Origin: Prostheceraeus crozeri
Lineage: Eukaryota; Platyhelminthes; Polycladida; Euryleptidae
Reading direction: 5' to 3'
Assembly (NCBI GenBank): GCA_907163375.1
Contig: CAJQUW010014356.1
Span: 167,343-231,342 of the forward strand
Length of the DNA stretch: 64,000 nucleotides
Shown here one piece after another: positions 23,235 to 34,819 of this stretch. Positions within the stretch are counted from its first letter, which is position 1, and each line of letters begins with the position of its first letter. The position numbers and the translations under genes are program-made. The notes under the pieces were generated by a model. It was given only the letters and a program-made list of their open reading frames with translations, had not been told where the DNA came from and ran no database searches.

Positions 23235-24950
23235 TTAAAATAAAATAAAACATTCAATTCACAACATGTTTCTGCATTTATTCTAATGCCTTCATCAGGT
23301 GCTAACAGAATTAACATGAAATCAAGCTTATATATGACAAGAATGATAATGAGTAAAATTTACAAGCGATGGCATGGAATGATATGGCAACAGGACAATT
23401 AACAATATAACAATAAAATCAGATGAAATGACAAGTTTACAAAGACTGCTATGTTTATGATGACGTGACCAAACGAGCTATTTACAAATTCAATGCCAGT
23501 GGATTAGAACCTCCTCGATCATTCATGAGTGCATCAGTACTGGTACTCTTAATAAGAATTGATTCCAAAAGACGAGGGTTATTATTAACCGTAGAGATAC
23601 TCGCAAAGCCGTCTTTCTTTGGTGGATGGACGTGCATGCTGACTTCTGTCGGAGTAGGATGCGCTTTGAGATGTTCATTAATGCGAGTAATGAAATGACG
23701 AATGGAACTGCCAATGCAACATTTATCACAATGTTCACAACTATATTTGTATACAATATTTGATTTCAATTCGTTATTTATTTTATCTTTGTTGGGAAAA
23801 AATTGAGAAGTCTTCAGGGTTGTAAAAATAACCCTTACACGTACAGTCTCTGGTAGAAATTTATTTATGTCTCTGATGTGGCGATTTAGATTGCTTTCTT
23901 TGTCAGTAATGAAAGGGAAACTCCAATTCACGGTTGTAGTGTCGCTTTCATTTTCATTTTTGTCGCTTGAACTTTGATCTCTGTAATTTTTTTCGACTTT
24001 TGCCTGGACGCCATCAATGACTCCGTCGGAGAACCCGTTCTCCCGAAAAATAGAACGGATGATCTCCACGGACTCATGACAACACTCAGGAGAAGAAGAT
24101 ACTGCTCTGGCACGGTAAAACAAGGATTTCATGGCTGCCAAGCGATAGTGCTTTGGAGCGTAAGCGCAATTGGGAGTATACACTCCAGTATTCGTCTCTT
24201 TCAAATACCAAACTGTATCAAAAGAATTGCCATTCCGAATGATCTTGGTGACAAGAAAAATAAGAGAATTTTGCTCTTCTTGTTCCATCGTAAACTGAAT
24301 ATTGCTATGAAGCCTGTTAATGAACTCAAAAAAATTTGTTATGTTAGACGAATGATCAAAAATCGTAAAAATGTCATCGACAAACCGTTTGTAGAATCTG
24401 GGGCTATGCGGACAGTCTTGTAAGCGAGACTCAATTAAAGTCATCGCAAAAGCTGACATTGTTGGAGAGAGGCATGAGCCCATGGACAGCCCGTCATTTT
24501 GCACATAGAGCTCACCAGAAGTCAGCATGCACGTCCATCCACCAAAGAAAGACGGCTTTGCGAGTATCTCTACGGTTAATAATAACCCTCGTCTTTTGGA
24601 ATCAATTCTTATTAAGAGTACCAGTTCTGAAGCACTCATGAATGATCGAGGAGGTTCTAATCCACTGGCATTGAATTTGTAAATAGCTCGTTTGGTCACG
24701 TCATCATATGCATAGCAGTCTTTGTAAACTTGTCATTTCATCTGATTTTATTGTTATATTGTTCATATATGTTATTGTTATATTGTCCTGTTGCCATATC
24801 ATTCCATGCCATCGCTTGTAAATTTTACTCATTATCATCTTGTCATATAAAAGCTTGATTTTATGTTAATTCTGTTAGCACCTGATGAAGGCATTAGAAT
24901 AAATGCAGAAACATGTTGTGAATTGATTGTTTTATTTTATTTTAATATAA
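23235..24950 (-). mobile_element. Penelope-like element A with inverted terminal copies
   Basis: A 1.7-kb unit whose 3' end (left arm, 23235-23648) is repeated as a nearly exact inverted copy at the other side (24516-24950). Both arms carry a hammerhead-like motif: minus strand 23262-23299, plus strand 24882-24918. The middle encodes the C-terminal half of a Penelope reverse transcriptase fused to a GIY-YIG endonuclease. Inverted terminal copies are a known arrangement for Penelope elements. Confidence 0.75.
23482..24699 (-). CDS. Penelope RT (C-terminal half) plus GIY-YIG endonuclease, chimeric 405-aa ORF
   Basis: An open 405-codon frame. From about residue 62 it is a Penelope-like protein: RT region SMGSCLSPTMSAFAM, catalytic RFVDDIFTIF, a linker with YAPKHYRLAAMKSLFYRA, then the GIY-YIG nuclease (YKYSCEHCDKCCIGSSIRHF followed by ITRINEHLK). 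The first 60 residues are different: they are the translation of the inverted terminal arm, so the ORF start is created by the inverted repeat and is not the natural N-terminus. The 5' half of the RT (motifs before SMGS) is absent, so it should not be an active enzyme alone. Confidence 0.75.
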   Translation of the reverse strand: MTKRAIYKFNASGLEPPRSFMSASELVLLIRIDSKRRGLLLTVEILAKPSFFGGWTCMLTSGELYVQNDGLSMGSCLSPTMSAFAMTLIESRLQDCPHSPRFYKRFVDDIFTIFDHSSNITNFFEFINRLHSNIQFTMEQEEQNSLIFLVTKIIRNGNSFDTVWYLKETNTGVYTPNCAYAPKHYRLAAMKSLFYRARAVSSSPECCHESVEIIRSIFRENGFSDGVIDGVQAKVEKNYRDQSSSDKNENESDTTTVNWSFPFITDKESNLNRHIRDINKFLPETVRVRVIFTTLKTSQFFPNKDKINNELKSNIVYKYSCEHCDKCCIGSSIRHFITRINEHLKAHPTPTEVSMHVHPPKKDGFASISTVNNNPRLLESILIKSTSTDALMNDRGGSNPLALNL

Positions 24951-25407
24951 TCTGGACACAAGCTTATCAAATGTATATATATATATATATAATATATATA
25001 TATATTGTTGATGATGAATCAGCATGATCTTAAGTGATCTAAATAAATACCAATTACCACGGCGGGCAGCGTCAGTTATATATAGTGTCAGTATATAGTC
25101 AGCTATATAGTGTATAAACATTTCAAAAGTAAGCACGCCTCCATCTGTTTAACATCTGATAAGCTCAAAATATTAGTGCTCCAACACAATTTTTCCAACA
25201 GCTATGAACGAAAGACAGCAGAGAAATATTACATCAAAGTGAATTCAACAGCTATGAATGTAATGCTCAACCAAAATCTATAGATGTATAAAACTTTTTC
25301 AAATTTCGTATGTAAATGTGTTGATAAAATTCTTTTTACCATCAGACTTTGAAAAGAGATAGTCGAAATATTGTCACAATAAGATCTTATTTATTGGCCT
25401 CGTCTTT

Positions 25408-25445
<38 letters not shown>
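24951..25445. other. Non-coding spacer with (TA)n tracts
   Basis: TA microsatellites at about 24974-25004 and 25413-25444 with unrecognised sequence between them. Confidence 0.7.
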
Positions 25446-25447
<2 letters not shown>

Positions 25448-27847
25448 CGGAAATAGCCCAAAATTATTGAAATTCAAAACAAGATTGTTAGGAGCGCACA
25501 ACATGTTTCAGCAAATCATTTGCCATCCTCAGGTGAAATCAAGCAAACAAAGTTAAAAAAATCTTTAAATACAAAATTACAAGTCATTAGGTCACCGAGA
25601 TAAAATCACTGAAGTCACAAAATGAAGTCAATTCTGAAGGTCACTTGCATTGGAAGTAGCTACGCAATAAAATACACAATAGAGCCATGAATTACAAATC
25701 TATCAGCGTATTAATGGAGCTTGCCCTTTCATTCATGAGAGTGCTAAAGTCAGACTTCTTTATTATAATTGATTCCAGAAATCTAGGGTATTCAGTACAG
25801 GCAATGATATCGAAATTTTCTTTCTTTGGTGGATGTACATGCATGCTATTTCGGTTGGTGTTGGATACGCTTTCAAATGTTCGTTGATTCTGGTAGCAAA
25901 ATGGCGGATAGAGCTGCCCACGTAACACTTTTCACAGTGATCACATGTGTATTTGTACACAACATTAGACTTTAATTCGGGCACAACTTTATCCTTATTA
26001 GAGAAAAAATTGCTAGTTTTCAAGGTTTTAAAAACGGGCGAAACTTTCATGTCAGGCGGTAAAAACTTATTGATGTCTTTGACACGAGAAAGAAGATTTT
26101 GTTCACTCTCCGAAATGTAGGGGAAGCTCCATGTTATAAATTTAAAGTCGTCATGAGCGTTTGGTCGAGCAACGTTGGCTTTGTGTCTTGCCTCAACTTT
26201 TTCTCGCATGCGCAAAATAGTTCTTTCAGAAAATCCGTTTTTTTGAAAAGAGCTTGAATAGCAGAAACAGAGTTTTGATAATTATTAGGATTGGAATTCA
26301 ATTTCAAGGCACGATAAAAGAGTGAATTCATAGCAGCCAAGCGATAACGTTTGGGAGCATAAGCAGAATTAGGGGTGTAAATGCCAGTATTTGTTTCTTT
26401 GAGGTGCCAAGCGATATTGAAGGCATTCTCACTTTTGGTAACTTTGGTATCTAAAAACACAAGACTTTCATTGACTTCTCGCTCCATCGTGAATTTGATA
26501 TCAGGATGAAGGGTATTCAGAAAGTCATGAAAGGCGGAAGCATCGGAGTTTTTGTCAAAAATGCAAAATATGTCATCAACGTAACGTTTATAATAAGGAG
26601 ACAACCGTTGACAGGGACAGGAAGAGACAGGGAGACAGGGAGAGAACCGTTGAAGTTTTTCATGCGAGTTTCTATCATGTCCATGGCAAAAGAGGCCATA
26701 GTTGGGGCAAGACACGATCCCATAGACATTACATCGGTCTGCACAAATAGCTTGTCATCGAATGAGAAGAGGATGTTCGTGCAGGCTAGCCTCAAAAGTT
26801 CACGAAGGGCCTGCTTTCCGATAGGGAGCTGATCCTCATTGATGGTGTAAAGGACATGATCAATTGTATCCTCAATAGGAATACTCGTGAAAAGATTTTT
26901 CACATCGTAGCTAATAAGTTGTGTATTCTCTGAACTTAATCCATTCAGAGAATCCACAAACTCGAAAGTATCTTGACAGTATGCGTTTTTGGAATGAGAG
27001 GTTTGAGAACATTGTCCAACCACTTGGCCAATTTTGAAGGATACGAATTGATCATGTTCAAGATCGGACGATAAGGAGGGTCTTCCTTGTTTTTGTGGAT
27101 TTTAGGAAGCCCGTAAAGTCTCGCCGGTTGAGAGCCAACCGGTTTGACAGTCTTAAAGATAGCATCCGAAATTAGGAGCCTCGTTTTCATTTGAGTCAGC
27201 TTGCGAATAAATCTATCCTCTTCGAGGATGAACGGATCCTTCTTTGATCGGGCACAATATGAATATGGTTTGAAACGACTGCTGTCACTGAGCAAAGTGG
27301 TCATTTTTTCAACATAAGAACTGCGTTTGTCAATGACAACGCCATTGCCTTTGTCGAATTTGCTGATGTATAAATGCTTTCTAGAAGATAGGTTTCGAAG
27401 AATCTTTAACTTAGATTTCCAATATTTGGAAACTTTATGACAAGAGAAATAAGACTTAAAAGTACCTCGAAATTTGTGTTTCAAAGTATTCAAAGTGTCT
27501 TCAATAAGAGAAGAAATGCAAGCAATCTGACTAAAGACAGCCTCAGCTTCAGCCTTTTCCTGGTCAATGGAAATTCGTTCCCTTGGCCACGACATAGAAA
27601 ATCCAAGGCTGAGTAATTGAATTTCGTCGCTATTGAAGCTATCTTCAGAAAGATTTATCACCGAATGAGATGCTGCATTATCAGTCACATGATCTCTTAC
27701 GTTATCGGAAATCAATGAAGTTAACTTTTTTTCGTGAATTCCACGAATAGATTTGCCTAATTTTAGCAAATGGTGCCTCATGATTGTCTGATAAAGGATC
27801 CGTTCATCCTCGTTAAAGGACTGCAAGGAGTTCTGCAACTGTTTTTC
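25446..27847 (-). mobile_element. Penelope-like element B (nearly full length)
   Basis: The longest Penelope-like copy here, between (TA)n at 25413-25444 and TA-rich sequence from 27848. The 3' end (left) carries a hammerhead-like motif on the minus strand (25498-25532). The coding part runs 27838 to 25692. Confidence 0.8.
25692..27838 (-). pseudogene. Penelope reverse transcriptase plus GIY-YIG endonuclease, multiply frameshifted
   Basis: All domains of a Penelope polyprotein are present in order on the minus strand, broken by about four frame changes. The N-terminal region (27838-27130) includes KFDKGNGVVIDKRSSYVEKM. RT motifs follow: RLYGLPKIHK with PYRPILNM (about 27085-27125), SYDVKNLFTSIPIE (about 26870-26915), SMGSCLAPTMASFAM (about 26690-26735) and YYKRYVDDIFCIF (about 26550-26595). 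After a linker (YAPKRYRLAAMNSLFYRA) comes the GIY-YIG nuclease: VVYKYTCDHCEKCYVGSS then RHFATRINEHLK (about 25870-25965). Near 26600-26640 a GACAGGGA-type repeat has expanded and breaks the frame. In this family the nuclease nicks the target and the RT primes from the nick. Confidence 0.85.
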
Positions 27848-27895
27848 TTATATATATATATATGTTTTCTATATATATATATATATATATATATA

Positions 27896-29786
27896 TTTCC
27901 ACCATGATATGGCCACATATTCATTTCAAAGAAAAAAAGCAATCTTGTGATAATTTGCTTTTATCCAAACGCGTTTCAGAGCGTTACAGTCTCCTTTGTC
28001 AATGGATTGATGCAAAACAAGGTAAAATCATTTTTATATGAGATGAAATGAAATGAACACTGTTAAAATGGCGTCAGATGGCAATGTACAGATGAAACAG
28101 AAAAAGGACAGACATGAAATGACGTACTTTGAATCCAATGACATAGCTATAGATTTAGTAGATAGAAGTGGAAAGGAACCGTCTCTATTGTTCAGCAAAT
28201 TATTATTGTTTTTAATCAGAATCGATTCGAGAATCTTGTGACTGTTGGTGCACGCAATGACTTAAAAATTCTTTTTCTCTAGCGCGTGTGGATGAACTGA
28301 TATTTCAGTGGGTACTGGGTACCCCTTCATGTGCTCTGAGATCCGAGTAATAAAATGTCTAGAAGTCTCCCCGATATAGACATATTCACATTCTCCACAG
28401 GTGTACGAATACGTACATTTTGATTTCAAGTCGGGAGGGAATAATATCTTTACTTCTAAAGAACATGCTGGTCTTCAACGTTTGAAAGACCGCTCTGATT
28501 TTTACATTGCTTGGTAACAATTTGTTTAGCTCATGTATTCTGCTTTTCAGAACAGGCGCTTTCTCACGGATAAAAGGAAATTGCCAATTGATGATTTTCA
28601 AATTTTCAGGTTTAGCCTCTTTTTCAACTCCAAACTGATTGTCAACTTTCACTTTAACTTTGTCTATGGTATGTTCATCATACCCATTATCAATAAAAAT
28701 TGTCTTGATTTTCAAGCAAGAATTTTGATAAATCTCAGAATTTGACGAAATGCGCCTAGCACGATAAAACAGCGAACGCATAGCAGCCAATTTGTACTGT
28801 ATTGGAGCGTGAGAACAACTAGGAGTTGTAACCTCAGTATTTGTCCCCTTTTGATAACCATGAAGTAACAAACTGACTATCTTCACGTTTGATCATGATA
28901 TCAGGGAAACAAATACCTCTGTCTTTCTCATCTTCATGGTAAATTTGATGTCATTATCCAACGTGTTTATAAATTCAAAGAACTCTTTGGCATCAGCAGA
29001 GTCTTGAATATAGCGAAACAATCGTCAACATATCTTTTATAAAAGACAAACTTGTTTCCAGAAAACTTTCCAAATTTGGATTCTAGAAAACTCATGGCAA
29101 AAGATGCCATGGTAGGGCCTAAATTTGAACCCATAGACATGCCGTCAATTTGTCTGTAAAGTTGGTTATTAAAAGAAAACATTACATCTTTTGCAAGCTA
29201 AGTTAAGCAGCTCCCGCATTGTGCGCTTGGAGACTGGAAGCTCATTTTCAGCTATGTTAGAGATGATGTAATCAATAGTACGGTCGACAGGAATACAGGT
29301 GAACAGAGCAGAGACATCATAGCTGCACATGTAAACATTATTTTTAGGTTCAACTTCGACGGCGATCAAAAAATTCAAACTGTCCTTGACGTTATAAGTT
29401 TTTGGTATGTGCTTCTTTAAAACAGAGTCAAGCCAAGAGGCAATGTTGGAGAGATAAGAGTTTTTCATACTGAGAATTGGACGATAAGGAGGATTCTTAG
29501 AATCTTTATGGACTTTAGGAAGACCATACAATCTTGCTGGTTGGGAACCTTTGGCTTTGATAGCCTGAAAAATGGCATCGGAGATACAGCCATCTTTTTT
29601 GAGCTTACTCAACTTCCGATTAAGCTTATCTTCCTCAACAATGTGGGGATTTTTCTTCGCTCTCTTATCAGGAACATATTGTTTGAACCGTTTACTATCT
29701 GAGAGGAATGATAGAATTTTTCTCAGATACGTGTCTTTAGAATCGATAACAATGCCATTGCCTTTATCAAATTTGGAGATGTATAA
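27896..29786 (-). mobile_element. Penelope-like element C, 5'-truncated at a TA tract
   Basis: Starts (5' side) abruptly inside the region before the RT fingers at about 29786, directly against TA-rich sequence, and ends at the left next to TA sequence at 27848-27894. A divergent hammerhead-like 3' motif lies at about 27965-28003 on the minus strand. It differs in sequence from A and B, so it is a separate lineage. Confidence 0.75.
28260..29785 (-). pseudogene. Penelope RT plus GIY-YIG endonuclease, frameshifted (element C)
   Basis: Minus-strand pieces in order: GSQPARLYGLPKVHK and PYRPILSMKNSY (about 29450-29560), CSYDVSALFTCIPVDRTIDY (about 29270-29330), DGMSMGSNLGPTMASFAM and FYKRYVDDCFAIF (about 29000-29150), linker with YKLAAMRSLFYRARR (about 28750-28800), then the GIY-YIG nuclease near 28330-28440 (CEYVYIGETSRHFITRISEH in a shifted frame). 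At least three frame breaks. The N-terminal region is missing. Confidence 0.8.
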
Positions 29787-29829
29787 ATAATATATATAAT
29801 ATATAATAATATATATATTTTTTCTTTTT
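29787..29829. repeat. AT-rich spacer between Penelope elements C and D
   Basis: TA/TAA repeats marking the truncation point of element C and the 3' side of element D. Confidence 0.85.
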
Positions 29830-31010
29830 CAAAACCATCGTACTCAGCAGTGAGATTTTATTCCGGACATGTTTCGGTATTTGAGGTCATACCATCATCA
29901 GCGTTACAATCAAACGGTAAGAGCAGATACGAAATGGCTTATATACAAAAATGAAAAACTATGGTGAAATTTACAATGAAGTCTGATTGGTTGAGATCCA
30001 CTCCTCTCGTTAGCAAGTGTGGTCAAAGTTGCTTTTGATCAATATCGTTTCTAGAATTTTAGGAAATTTAGTTCTACCGACGATGCTGAAATTCTCACGT
30101 GACGGATTGTGCACGTGCATAGATATCTCTGTAGGGGTCGGTTTACCAGAAATGTGCTCGTTTATCCGAGTTGCTAAATGGCGTGTTGTAACGCCAACGT
30201 ATCGCATTTGGCAGCGATCACAGCTGTAAAGGTACACAATATCAGATTTAAGCTCACTCGAAATAGCATCAACGTTCTGACAAAAATCATCAAGGGTTTT
30301 CAGAGTTTTGAAAATCAATCTAATTTTCAAGTTTTCAGGTAACGATTTATTGACAGTATAAATGCGTTTCTTTAGCTCTTCGACACGCTTGCTAAGAAAA
30401 GGGACATTCCAGTGAATAAATTTGAGATCATTCTCATGCTCGGTGTGTCTATTATTGGCTTGCGTTCAACCTCATCTTTGATTTTCAGCATTAACTTATC
30501 AGAGTAGCCATTCAATCGACTGAATTTCAAAATTTCATCAATGACGTTATTTTTAATGAATTCGTTGAGAGCAAATACGGAAAGCTCGATAGAATAAAGA
30601 GCGGAAAGCCGCTACTTTATAAGAAAAAGGAGCCATTGCAGACGAAGGAATATACATTCCGGTATTTGTATCTTTAAATGCAAAAGAGACAAATAAATCG
30701 ACATGATCAATGGTTACTTTTGTATCTAAAAACCTCAAGGAATCGTCTGACTGATAATCAACAGTAAACTTGATGCTGTTGCTCAACGAATTGATAAACT
30801 CAAGAAAATTCTCAATTTCTTTTCTATTACGAAAAATGCAAAAACAGTCGTCGACATATCTTTTGTAAAACAACGGCTGGTTGCCTGAAAAATTTTTGAA
30901 TTTGCGCTCCATACTGTCCATGGCGAAAGCAGCCATGGTAGGACCCAGCTTCGAGCCTATAGCCATACCGTCAAACTGAGTATAGAGATTGCCATTAATA
31001 GAAAAAATAA
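29830..31010 (-). mobile_element. Penelope-like element D, 5'-truncated at a TA tract
   Basis: The 3' end at the left carries a good hammerhead-like motif (minus strand 29866-29911: CTGATGA, stem GGTAT/ATACC, GAAAC). The 5' side is cut within the RT just before the SMGS motif at about 31005, against AT repeats. Confidence 0.8.
30010..31003 (-). pseudogene. Penelope RT (C-terminal half) plus GIY-YIG endonuclease (element D)
   Basis: Two minus-strand frames. The first covers YTQFDGMAIGSKLGPTMAAF, FYKRYVDDCFCIF and a linker ending YKVAAFRSLFYRAFR. The second (30330-30010) covers the nuclease: IVYLYSCDRCQMRYVGVTTR then HLATRINEHISG. The gap around 30350-30550 has lost frame. The frame is open beyond the element only into AT repeats, giving a meaningless Tyr/Ile leader. 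Confidence 0.8.
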
Positions 31011-31210
31011 AATAATATACATATATAATAAACATATATACACATAATATATACACATATATATATATATACATAAAATAAAATATAATATACATTATAT
31101 ATATTATATAATAATATTATATATATAATATATATATATTATATATTTATTTATATAAATTAATATATATATCTATATATATATATATTTATATATATAA
31201 TTATATATAC
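31011..31210. repeat. AT-rich microsatellite closing the transposon row
   Basis: TA, TATAA and ATATTT repeats with no unique sequence. Confidence 0.9.
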
Positions 31211-31865
31211 TCCAGCTATTCTATCTGCTTTATTTTGCTTTACGTCATCTTTCATCAGTTTCTTTGTTCCTTGAGGAAAGAATTCGTTGGCCTTCATTTC
31301 CAAAAGGTCTCTTTTTCAATTTTTTGAATTCAGGAAATACTCGTATATTTCAGAACTGAAATTCAAGACATATCACTAGCATTCGCATTTGTTTCTCCAT
31401 GCATAATTGTTTTTTTTGTTGAATAAATTCAACTGTCCCTGCAAGAACTACAAATAAACTCAAAATCATAATCAGGAGTATGAAAATAACATAAATTTAG
31501 ATGAAAAAGATCTAATTTTATAGTATTTCATTTCACCAAAAACTGATGGACAAAAGTGACAACCGGCCAGGACCTCGGGACATACAAGTAAAACCGGGAC
31601 GTCTGGTAAATCTACTTTTACTTCAGTCTGCTTTCAGAGTGAGGCGATTAAAAGACGCACAAACTGAATACAAAATGTAGAATATAAAGCGATGATTTCA
31701 TTAATTCTCTTCAATTTTGATTATATCGCTAATTAGGATATTACAAAGAGAGGATTACAGATACTCTAATGCAGCATCAATCTCATAAACAGAATCATCT
31801 CCGCACTATTTAGGGATTGAATTGAAAACTGCATGAGAATTTCTCTTCTTTCTCCTATAGATTAG
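31211..31865. other. Non-coding stretch
   Basis: No gene recognised. Confidence 0.5.
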
Positions 31866-32135
31866 ATCATTGCATTCATCTATCGTGTGACGTTTGGAGT
31901 TCCCCATTTCATGTATCGATCTTGTAATCCAATTCTGTTAGACAAGAAAGAAATAAGTGATGTGGAGCGTCAGTTTCCAACATGTACTAGTTGTCCACGA
32001 ACATTGACTAATCTGTCGATTATGGTTCATCCTAAAGTCATCTTCATATCTCCAGGTTCAATGATGCAATCTTCATTTGCTGACAAACTAACAAAATTCA
32101 TGAAGTCTTTAACAAGGACAATCAATATTTATTGA
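31866..32135 (+). CDS. Possible last exon of an unrecognised host gene
   Basis: An 89-codon open stretch that starts right after an AG acceptor in a pyrimidine-rich context (TTCTTTCTCCTATAGATTAG, ending 31865) and ends at TGA 32133-32135. The peptide looks like real protein rather than chance coding: it includes FGVPHFMYRSCNPILLD, FPTCTSCPRTL with three cysteines, and MVHPKVIFISPGSMMQSSF. I do not recognise the family. It could be the final exon of a secreted or enzymatic protein whose earlier exons lie elsewhere; upstream DNA to the left is the transposon row. Confidence 0.4.
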   Translation: MIAFIYRVTFGVPHFMYRSCNPILLDKKEISDVERQFPTCTSCPRTLTNLSIMVHPKVIFISPGSMMQSSFADKLTKFMKSLTRTINIY

Positions 32136-32861
32136 TATTTTATTAACTTTGTTTTAAAGCAATTTTTGTCTTTTCAAATAGTTGCACCACGATTTATGTA
32201 GAGTCATCAATAGTTATACATTTTACTAACCTTCCTAAGTGTCCTTTGATGATGTTTGGATCAGTGGCGGCTCGTGCAGTTCAAGTGAGGTGCAGTCCAA
32301 ACTTCTGTTTGTAAGCTCATTAGCTAATGTGGTCTCGCCCATCGCGGCTACTACAATTAGCTATAAATGTACACCTTGATGTACATGTGGGCTATGCGTC
32401 CATTTATGACATGGAAAACTTGACATTGAAAAATATATTTCAAATATTTAACTGCGATCCCTTTATAATAAAGAATTCTTTTATAGTTTGGACTCTCCAT
32501 TCAATTAAAAAAAGAAACTAAGTTCAAATTTCATAACAGGTCATTGAAATGAAAGCAAACAATTTCATTTTTAAGCTCTTCCGTTCAAAATGATTTTAAA
32601 TTATTGGTCGCAAAAAGTCGCAAGAGAAAACAGGTTGCATCCGAAATATTATAATTTTATGGGTTGACGGTGAACGCACGAAAGCTGTTTTCCCGTAATT
32701 CGTTGAGCAATTGGTCTTGCAAGTTCTTCACTTCCACAAAATCGATTTTTTGGTACAACGGTCAATAGTGAAGCAGTAGCCATTTTGAAGTAATTTTGGT
32801 TTGCCTTTCTGAGATTTTGCTAATCGTAGCCGTTTACTAATTTATGCTCATGGGTCTAACA
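32136..32861. other. Non-coding stretch with a lone hAT-like end
   Basis: CAGTGGCGGCTCGTGCAG begins at 32262 and closely matches the complement of the right end of the hAT element at 13672. No matching second end was found, so this is a truncated or solo end. Confidence 0.5.
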
Positions 32862-32990
32862 CGTCTTAGGGCCGCATGCTGAAAGTCACCCTTCACTTTC
32901 CCTTAACTTTCACTTCGTCTTAACTTTCGTAAAGTGCGAGTGAAGTGAAGGTGGAGGCAAAGTGTGACTCCAGCATAGGGCCCTAAGACG
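32862..32990. mobile_element. Small inverted-repeat element (MITE-like hairpin)
   Basis: 129 bp with ends CGTCTTAGGGCC(G/C)(C/T)ATGCTG and the complement CAGCATAGGGCCCTAAGACG. The interior has a further inverted GTGAAAGTTAAG/CTTCACTT-type repeat. No transposase; family and target duplication not determined. Confidence 0.65.
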
Positions 32991-33241
32991 ATAGAAAAGT
33001 CGCGCTTTACTTCAACTGATTCAAGCGAAGGCATGAATAATGGAAAGTGGCTCATGACTACCAGAGCAAGGTATCAAAAGCATTGAATGAGGATTGCCTA
33101 TCAAAAAGATGGAGATGAACTATCTGTTTGACTGCCTCTTCATAGAGCTCAAGAAACAATTCACTTCCTACATGGAAATCTTTTATGTTTTCTACTCGTA
33201 TAACAATATTATCTCAACTAAACGAAAGGACGATGACCGGA

Positions 33242-34032
33242 AGTAGTAAGCCCATCCCAAATTCAAGTGCAAAATGTGAAAGGATGAGTCATCCCCCCCC
33301 TCTGGAAGGCAGGGAGTTCGCCAAGGATGTGTTGGGAGGATTGGGTCCGAGAGGAGGAAACGGGTCCCTACCCCCCCTCTGGAAGGAAGGAAGGAGGAAC
33401 TGTGAGGCAAGGGATGGGAAGAAGGTGATAGGAATGTGTGAGGGATAGAATGAGAAAAGGGTGGGTGTTGGTGGTGTTTGTGATGAGAAAAGTTGGAAAT
33501 CGTCATGAAGGAGGGTTTGGATGTGAAAGTGGAGTTTAGATTTGGAATCTGCGTGAAATTGTGGGTGGGGAAGGAAGGCGGGAGGAGTTTTCCTGAGAGG
33601 CAAGGAGTGGAGCGGCAGAGTAGGAAAAGGGCGGGTGTTGGATGTTTTGGGATGAGAAAAGTCGTTTTTCACCATGAAGGAGGGTTCGGATGGAAAAACG
33701 GAGGCCAGATTCGGAATCTACGTGAACTTTTGGGTTAGGAAGAATGTTTCCAGCAAAATCGGAGAGAAAAAGTTCACAGCCCCCTCGGCAGCGATCTTCC
33801 AACTTTGGTGTTAGAGATCGTAGAAAGTCGTGCAATAGCTCATTTGAAAACTAAGAATGAGACAAATTCAGTGGAAGATACGGCTTGTTCCTATCTGCCT
33901 TCGTTTAGAGGTGAGACGTCATTGAAAATTTTGGACATTGGCGAAAAAACGACAGTGTTAGAATTTTTATGAAAATCGGTCTAGCGGGTGAACGACGCCT
34001 CGGATGGGAAAACAGAGACCAGATTTGGAATC
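33242..34032. repeat. Left terminal inverted repeat of the Polinton
   Basis: About 791 bp matching the complement of the right end, including AAGGATGAGTCATCCCCCCC, TTGGTGTTAGAGATCGTAG and ATGGGAAAACAGAGACCAG as shared landmarks. ORFs in it are accidental. Confidence 0.85.
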
Positions 34033-34312
34033 ATCGTCAAATTATGCTTCGGCATGGCAAATTTGAAAGCCATCGGAGAGAAAAAATTTTTCAGCATTTT
34101 TCCGAAAAACGAGTTAGAATTTTACGATGGCTGTGGGCTGTAGAGCCAAAACGAAGCATCGGATGGGAAAACGGAAGGCAGATTCGGATTCAGCGTCAAA
34201 TTCTACATACAGCTGGTGAATTTCCAGCTCAATCGGAGCACTAGAACCGGAGATAGACGGGTTTGAAGTTTTTGGATGATGGGTATTACGTTATCAGCTG
34301 ATCGCCACAAAC

Positions 34313-34320
34313 TATATAAG
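34313..34320 (+). promoter_or_regulatory. TATA box, leftmost plus-strand unit
   Basis: TATATAAG just inside the left terminal repeat. About 30-60 bp downstream a short leader sequence ends at a strong donor (TTATCAAAG/GTAGGT, about 34371). It may drive the plus-strand genes. Confidence 0.6.
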
Positions 34321-34819
34321 CGGGGAACCGACAGAGACTTTTCATTTAGAGGAGAGCGATTATCAAAGGTAGGTCGTCTCTCTGAGCTCCGATGATAGCT
34401 TCGGACATTCCAAATTCCGGGTTTCTGTAAGAGACCGACTTAGAAAATTTCATTACTGATATCAGCTAAGGCGTCAGACTTAGAGGTTCGCCAGGAGATG
34501 GCCTTCGTCTCCAGGCCATAAAAGACTCCAAAACTTTAAAGGCTTGTAACTTTGCTTCTACAAGTCCGTTTGACTTGATTTAAAAAAGGTTCGGTCGCTA
34601 TTGACCTGCCCTAAGTGATAGACTACTTATAAAATTTCACAAGTAGTGCTAAAAAGTTGAATAATTTAAATTCACTATGTTTAGAGGTTTTCTGGGGTTT
34701 TCGACCCTGCTGAAGTCAATGAAAGGATTTTTAATGATGTCTGAGCCAGTCTTCTCATGTCTTACCATGATACAGGCGAGCAAGACACCGAGAGTTTTGT
34801 TGTAATATTCCACTGTCAG

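Noticed and set aside
23029-23253. 74-codon Tyr/Ile ORF
   Set aside because: Translation of (TA)n microsatellite.
24459-24641. Plus-strand ORF with the same peptide as the 3' tail of element A
   Set aside because: A by-product of the inverted terminal copy, not a separate gene.
33185-33835. Several ORFs in both frames of the left terminal repeat (and mirrored at 52.7-53.3 kb)
   Set aside because: Proline/serine or glycine/arginine-rich shadows of the purine-biased inverted repeat; no domains.
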